From: Pseudomonadota bacterium
GTDB lineage: Bacteria; Pseudomonadota; Gammaproteobacteria; Halothiobacillales; Halothiobacillaceae
Length of the DNA: 9,615 nucleotides
Assembly (NCBI GenBank): GCA_021795795.1
Contig: JAJYPA010000291.1
Location: 1-9,615 of the forward strand
Direction of reading: 5' to 3'
A model generated the notes under the pieces. The model ran no database searches. It was not told the DNA's origin and was given only the letters and a program-made list of their open reading frames with translations. Below are positions 6,257 through 9,615 of the stretch, piece by piece; within the stretch, counting starts at the first letter, position 1, and each line of letters opens with the position of its first letter. The translations under genes and the position numbers were made by a program.

Positions 6257-6702
6257 ATGCACTGACACGCTTGGCAAAGTTCTATTACAGCGCTTCGCGC
6301 TTGCCGGAATTGCTGGCTCCGCTGCTGGATTTCGCGCTCCGGATGTATGTTTCGGATGTATTCTTCAAGTCCGGCCTGACCAAGATCAAAAGTTGGGACA
6401 GCACGCTGTATCTGTTCAGCGACGTCTATCAGGTGCCGCTACTTCCATCCGACTGGGCTGCCTACATGGCAACAAGCGGCGAACTGGGCTTGTCGGTGTT
6501 GTTGGCCCTGGGGTTGTTTGGACGCTTTGCTGCAGCGGGATTGTTCATCCTAAATGCAGTCGCTGCTTATTCGTATTCTTCGGGACTGAGTGAAGCGGGT
6601 CTGTTCCAGCATTTCGCTTGGGGCACCATGCTGGCCATGCTTTTGATACTGAGCCGGGGCAAGTGGTCGATTGACACCTGGTTTGAGAACCGTTTGCAAT
6701 GA
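6253..6702 (+). CDS. bufD1: DoxX-family membrane protein of the bufferin operon
   Basis: A 149-residue integral membrane protein with about four hydrophobic segments (roughly 20-38, 66-90, 91-108 and 119-134). The DoxX signature is RMYVSDVFFKSGLTKIKSW near the first helix, followed by a loop of variable sequence and GELGLSVLLALGLFGRFAA. DoxX proteins are frequent last members of bufferin operons (called BufD in Caulobacter). Their role is not settled; a link to membrane quinones or redox state is often proposed. Its ATG overlaps the bufC stop (ATGA, 6253-6256). No T-rich terminator is seen after the stop at 6702. Confidence 0.88.
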   Translation: MNALTRLAKFYYSASRLPELLAPLLDFALRMYVSDVFFKSGLTKIKSWDSTLYLFSDVYQVPLLPSDWAAYMATSGELGLSVLLALGLFGRFAAAGLFILNAVAAYSYSSGLSEAGLFQHFAWGTMLAMLLILSRGKWSIDTWFENRLQ

Positions 6703-6930
6703 GTTGTGCAGGGAGTTTGGCATCAGTTCGGCGTAGTTCTTGATCCAACCAGACAACAAGAGACTGTAACGGTATAGGACGGCAGATTCAGGATGTTCGC
6801 TGGCACGAGCAGCATCGAACATGGCGTAATAGGCGCGGTTACATGCTCCGTCCGCATCCCGGGTTTCCAGCAGCACCCTTGCCGATACCGCCGCCTGGCA
6901 TGCCTTTGCCATCAAGTCTTCCGCTTTCAT
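6550..6930 (-). pseudogene. Truncated HEPN-domain gene (UPF0332-like)
   Basis: The first 47 residues, encoded by 6930-6790, look like the start of a HEPN protein: MKAEDLMAKACQAAVSARVL, then DADGACNRAYYAMFDAARA, which matches the UPF0332 helix pair around the RxxxxxxH/D motif (Asp here in place of His). After AARA the frame continues for 79 residues without family resemblance and runs into the 3' part of the doxX gene on the opposite strand, so the original 3' end appears to be lost or scrambled. HEPN proteins of this sort are usually RNases or toxins paired with an antitoxin encoded next to them. Its ATG overlaps the stop of the broken gene upstream (ATGA at 6930-6927), as in a two-gene operon. 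Confidence 0.6.
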
Positions 6931-7155
6931 AACCGAATTCTTTCACGATCAATATTGACCAGCAGACGAGGATTGGAATATGCATCGGGATGTTTCCATT
7001 CCTCTTTCCACATGAATTCCAGACACCCCGAGTCGCCAGCACCTGCGACGAAGAAACGCTAGAGTTGCTGAAAATTCTCGCGCTCGGCAATAGAAAGCAC
7101 ACCATCGTAACTGGTCAGTGTAGAATTTCATAACCGTGCCCCCCACTTTCGGCAT
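6927..7155 (-). pseudogene. Broken small gene upstream of the HEPN remnant
   Basis: Two frames join into one plausible short protein of about 75 residues. The first begins at 7155 with MPKVGGTVMKFYT. A one-base shift near 7115-7120 leads into LTSYDGVLSIAERENFQQL, which meets a TAG at 7061-7059. The same frame then continues RFFVAGAGDSGCLEFMWK to PRLLVNIDRERIRL and stops at 6927, overlapping the HEPN start. The composition reads like real protein across both lesions, which argues for a decayed gene rather than chance. I do not recognise the family. By position it may be the partner of the HEPN protein, but it lacks nucleotidyltransferase (MNT) motifs. Confidence 0.45.
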
Positions 7156-7199
7156 CGGTCACGGCAACCCGAAATGACCGCACACATTTACCGAAATAC

Positions 7200-7223
7200 C
7201 CTTTATCCAAAAAAAGATAAGGA
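7200..7223 (+). promoter_or_regulatory. Hairpin covering the ribosome binding site of the chemoreceptor gene
   Basis: CCTTTATC (7200-7207) pairs with GATAAGG (7216-7222) with one bulged T and a CAAAAAAA loop. The 3' arm contains the AAGGA ribosome site (7219-7223), so the fold would limit translation start. No ligand or temperature response is shown. Confidence 0.4.
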
Positions 7224-7229
7224 ACGATG

Positions 7230-8552
7230 ATGTTCGGCTCTGCCAAAAAATATGAAGCCCAAATAGCCGCCCTGCAACAAGAGGTATTGCCGCTCAAGGC
7301 CGTGTACGATGCATTGAGGCGCAATGCGGCCATGATCGAATTTTCTATGGACGGCACGATCATCGAAGCGAGTGCCAGTTTCTGCAAAATCGTGGGCTAT
7401 TCAGAGTCGGAAATCAGGGGAATGCACCACAGCAATCTGTGCGATCCTGATTACCCGAAGAGCCAGGAATATGCGAATTTCTGGTCACGGCTACGGCAAG
7501 GCGAATCGTTCAGTGGCAAGTTCAAGCGACTCAACCGGCAAGGTAAAACGATCTGGCTCGAGGCTACCTATTTTCCTGTGACAGACTTATCCGGAAAGCA
7601 GGACAAGGTCGTCAAGATTGCATCCGACTTGACGAAGCAGGTGCGGGAGGCCGAACATTTGCAAAACATAGCAACCGCGCTCGACCGTTCCATGGCGATG
7701 ATCGAGTTCGACATGAATGGCACGGTCATCACGGCCAACGACAATTTTCTCAAGGTGATGGGCTATCACTTGGAAGAAATCCGGGGGCAGCATCACAGAA
7801 TTTTCTGCCGAGACGCGTATGCCTCCAGTGCGGAATACCACCAGTTCTGGGAAAGACTGAACCGAGGGGAATATTTCAAGGGACAATACGAACGTGTCGC
7901 GAAGGATGGGCGTGCCGTCTGGCTCGAAGCCACCTACAATCCGATCAACGATATGAACGGGAAACCCTATCTCGTGATCAAGTTTGCATCGGACATCACG
8001 CAAAGAACGCTGCAGCATCAGGCTGAATCGAAAAGCGCTCATATGGCCTACGAAACCTCGCGCGAAACCGAGCAGGTTTCTTCCAACGGGGAAAAAATTA
8101 TTCTGCAGGCGACGGAAAAGATGCGCGCCCTGTCGGAGCAGATCAAGAGTGCTGCGGAACAAGTCAGGGAACTCGGAACACAAACTTCGCGAATCACTTC
8201 GATCGTCAACACGATTAAGGAAATTGCCGACCAGACCAACCTGCTGGCGCTCAATGCAGCAATTGAGGCCGCGCGCGCCGGCGAATCGGGGCGCGGATTT
8301 GCTGTGGTGGCCGACGAGGTCAGGAAACTTGCCGAGCGTACCAGCGGTTCAACAAAAGAAATTTCCGAGATGATTGCGCGTATCCAATCGGAAAGCGATT
8401 CGGTCACAAGCAGCATGGAGAGCAGCCTAGCCGAGGTTGAGGAAGGAGTGCATCTCGCAAACGGGGCGGGAGTGGCGATCCATCAGATCCGTACCGGGGC
8501 GTTAAAAGTAGTGGAAGCCGTGCAGCAATTTTTCTCGACGCTGAAGGTATAG
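7230..8552 (+). CDS. Soluble PAS-PAS methyl-accepting chemotaxis protein, BdlA-like
   Basis: A cytoplasmic receptor of 440 residues (441 from the ATG three bases earlier; AAGGA spacing favours 7230). It has no membrane segment. Two PAS domains occupy about residues 24-137 and 145-260 and are clearly a duplication 122 residues apart: both have AMIEF-M-GT-I, GY--EIRG-HH and WLEATY-P. A chemoreceptor signalling domain follows (about 270-436), with the conserved tip [41 protein letters not shown]. Helical arms of about 66 residues lie on each side of the tip, so the short C-terminus is not a truncation. The layout equals BdlA of Pseudomonas aeruginosa, which triggers biofilm dispersal in response to environmental cues. 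It should couple to CheA/CheW encoded elsewhere. Which cofactor the PAS domains bind is not visible. Confidence 0.93.
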   Translation: MFGSAKKYEAQIAALQQEVLPLKAVYDALRRNAAMIEFSMDGTIIEASASFCKIVGYSESEIRGMHHSNLCDPDYPKSQEYANFWSRLRQGESFSGKFKRLNRQGKTIWLEATYFPVTDLSGKQDKVVKIASDLTKQVREAEHLQNIATALDRSMAMIEFDMNGTVITANDNFLKVMGYHLEEIRGQHHRIFCRDAYASSAEYHQFWERLNRGEYFKGQYERVAKDGRAVWLEATYNPINDMNGKPYLVIKFASDITQRTLQHQAESKSAHMAYETSRETEQVSSNGEKIILQATEKMRALSEQIKSAAEQVRELGTQTSRITSIVNTIKEIADQTNLLALNAAIEAARAGESGRGFAVVADEVRKLAERTSGSTKEISEMIARIQSESDSVTSSMESSLAEVEEGVHLANGAGVAIHQIRTGALKVVEAVQQFFSTLKV

Positions 8553-8589
8553 AATCCGAAAAAAGATACCCAGAGGAGTCCAAAATGCA

Positions 8590-8769
8590 ATGATGAAGAA
8601 TCCGGAATGGTCCGTTCAAGTATCGTATGCTGAGGCCCCCTCAGGAATATCCGCTTTGAGCATTGACGTATTAGCAGGTGGCGCTCCCGTTGCAGGATTC
8701 CCCTCCGGGGCATCCCGTGGTCTGTTCTTCCCGCACCGGAATGAGGTTAAACGAACTCAATTTTCATGA
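8590..8769 (+). CDS. Possible 59-residue hypothetical protein
   Basis: An open frame starting MMKNPEWSVQVSYAEAPSG and ending NEVKRTQFS. AGAGGAG at 8572-8578 is a good ribosome site, but its spacing better suits an ATG at 8585 that opens only a two-codon frame (ATG CAA TGA) ending next to the longer one. It has no recognisable domain, signal or membrane segment. It fills most of the space between the chemoreceptor and EAL genes. It may be spurious. Confidence 0.25.
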   Translation: MMKNPEWSVQVSYAEAPSGISALSIDVLAGGAPVAGFPSGASRGLFFPHRNEVKRTQFS

Positions 8770-8792
8770 ACATCATTTAATTAGGTCTGATT

Positions 8793-9572
8793 ATGCCAAC
8801 AGCCTCTGAAAATTCGTCTGTTCATCACCATTGTCATCGTTGTCGGGATACTGAGCCTCTCGACTTTGACTTTTCCTATGCCTATCAACCCATCGTTGAT
8901 TTTCGTCATCGGCGGATATTCGCCCATGAGGCGTTGGTTAGGGGCTGTCACGGAGAATCTGCCGGTTTTGTGTTGGCCAAAGTCAATGACGACAACCGCT
9001 ACCGTTTCGATCAAACCTGCCGTTGCAAGGCGGTGGAAGGTGCGGCCCGATTGGGGATTCAGGAGTTTTTGTCCATTAATTTCCTGCCCAATGCCGTGTA
9101 TGAACCGGGAGCATGCATACGCTCCACCTTTGAGGCGGCACAACGCTTTGGTTTTCCAAAGGAAAAAATTATCTTTGAAGTCGTTGAGGGGGAAAACGTC
9201 TCGGATCGCCCTCATTTAATTAATATCTTCCAGGAATACCGGCGCTTTGGTTTCAAAACGGCCATCGACGATTTCGGCGCTGGGTATGCCGGATTGAATT
9301 TGCTGGCCGACTTTCAGCCGGATATTATCAAAATCGACATGGAACTAGTGCGCGATATCCATCTTCACCCTCCCAAACAGGCTATTGTGGAGGGCATTGT
9401 GCACATAGGCCACCGATTGAATATCAAGGTGCTGGCTGAAGGGGTGGAATCCATCGCTGAACGCGATTTTCTACTGACCACTGGCATTAATTATTTTCAG
9501 GGTTATCTGTTTTGCAAACCCGCCTTTGAAGCCGTCGGAGTCATCGATCCGGCAGCTTTAGCAGGGTGTTGA
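8793..9572 (+). CDS. Stand-alone EAL-domain cyclic-di-GMP phosphodiesterase
   Basis: A 259-residue protein that is almost entirely one EAL domain (about residues 27-245), predicted to hydrolyse c-di-GMP to pGpG in the cytoplasm. Expected active-site residues are present: E46 in HEALVRG, N96 in SINF, E129 in FEVVEGE, D159 and D160 in AIDDFGAGYAGL, K180 in IIKID, E216 and E219 in AEGVES, and Q236 in FQGYLF. The 26 residues before the domain hold HHHCHRC (11-17), a possible metal-binding or redox cluster. The loop after DD (FGAGYAGLNLL) is the variant seen in EAL domains linked to BLUF photoreceptors rather than the common FGTGYSSL. The start has only a weak AGG site. It follows a BdlA-like receptor, so a joint role in lowering c-di-GMP and promoting motility is plausible. 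Confidence 0.93.
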   Translation: MPTASENSSVHHHCHRCRDTEPLDFDFSYAYQPIVDFRHRRIFAHEALVRGCHGESAGFVLAKVNDDNRYRFDQTCRCKAVEGAARLGIQEFLSINFLPNAVYEPGACIRSTFEAAQRFGFPKEKIIFEVVEGENVSDRPHLINIFQEYRRFGFKTAIDDFGAGYAGLNLLADFQPDIIKIDMELVRDIHLHPPKQAIVEGIVHIGHRLNIKVLAEGVESIAERDFLLTTGINYFQGYLFCKPAFEAVGVIDPAALAGC

Positions 9573-9589
9573 AAAAGGCCGGATTGGTA

Positions 9590-9614
9590 CCCTCTTTCGA
9601 GGGCGTTTTCGTTT
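9590..9614 (+). terminator. Intrinsic terminator after the EAL gene
   Basis: CCCTC (9590-9594), loop TTTC, GAGGG (9599-9603), then CGTTTTCGTTT. It lies 18 bases after the stop codon and has the form of a rho-independent terminator with an interrupted T-run. Confidence 0.75.
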
Positions 9615-9615
9615 G

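Noticed and set aside
7107..7127. GTAACT followed by AGAATT, resembling the SigF-type promoter
   Set aside because: The gap is 9 bases rather than 16, and it lies within the broken gene with no sensible target.
7587..8183. Minus-strand open frame of 198 codons inside the chemoreceptor gene
   Set aside because: Shadow of the PAS-coding region; no domain of its own.
8430..8552. Chemoreceptor suspected of C-terminal truncation
   Set aside because: The arms on both sides of the signalling tip are about 66 residues each and total length fits BdlA-type proteins.
8553..8792. Possible c-di-GMP riboswitch before the EAL gene
   Set aside because: No GEMM-like conserved core was found; only short local stems such as CCCCTCCGGGG.

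Overview
The window looks like chromosomal DNA of a moderate-GC Gram-negative bacterium, most likely a betaproteobacterium. This is inferred from gene content: a Tat-exported MsrB with DipZ, a bufferin cluster with a SigF/NrsF pair, a PAS-PAS chemoreceptor and a stand-alone EAL protein. No rRNA or tRNA was seen, so the lineage is not proven.

Layout. Positions 1-93 (-) hold only the first 31 codons of an unidentified gene. Positions 94-313 have no convincing gene. Positions 314-2455 (-) are a two-gene operon: a Tat-exported methionine sulfoxide reductase MsrB, then the membrane thiol-redox protein DipZ. Facing away from it, 2666-6702 (+) is the centrepiece: a bufferin (copper-binding RiPP) locus. 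It contains a DUF2282 precursor peptide with four cysteines (BufA1 type), an ECF sigma factor, its DUF1109/NrsF membrane anti-sigma factor, the DUF692/MNIO modification enzyme (BufB), its DUF2063 partner (BufC) and a DoxX membrane protein. The sigma/anti-sigma pair sits between the precursor and its enzymes.

The most useful observation is a shared promoter-like sequence, GTAAC(C/T)-N16-(C/A)GAATC. It occurs three times, each upstream of a functional block: before msrB-dipZ on the minus strand, before bufA on the plus strand (divergent from the first), and before bufB-bufC-doxX. This suggests one extracytoplasmic sigma factor, SigF, controls both bufferin production and periplasmic methionine-sulfoxide repair. 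That would be a joint copper/oxidative stress regulon of the envelope. The link is inferred from motif identity and position.

Positions 6703-7226 carry gene remains on the minus strand: a truncated HEPN-domain (UPF0332-like) gene, preceded with an ATGA overlap by a small gene broken by a frameshift and a stop. Positions 7227-8552 (+) encode a soluble BdlA-like PAS-PAS chemoreceptor. Positions 8793-9572 (+) encode a stand-alone EAL phosphodiesterase with a His/Cys-rich N-terminus, and an intrinsic terminator closes the window. The last two genes suggest a signalling pair for motility or biofilm dispersal, but nothing seen ties them to the bufferin regulon.
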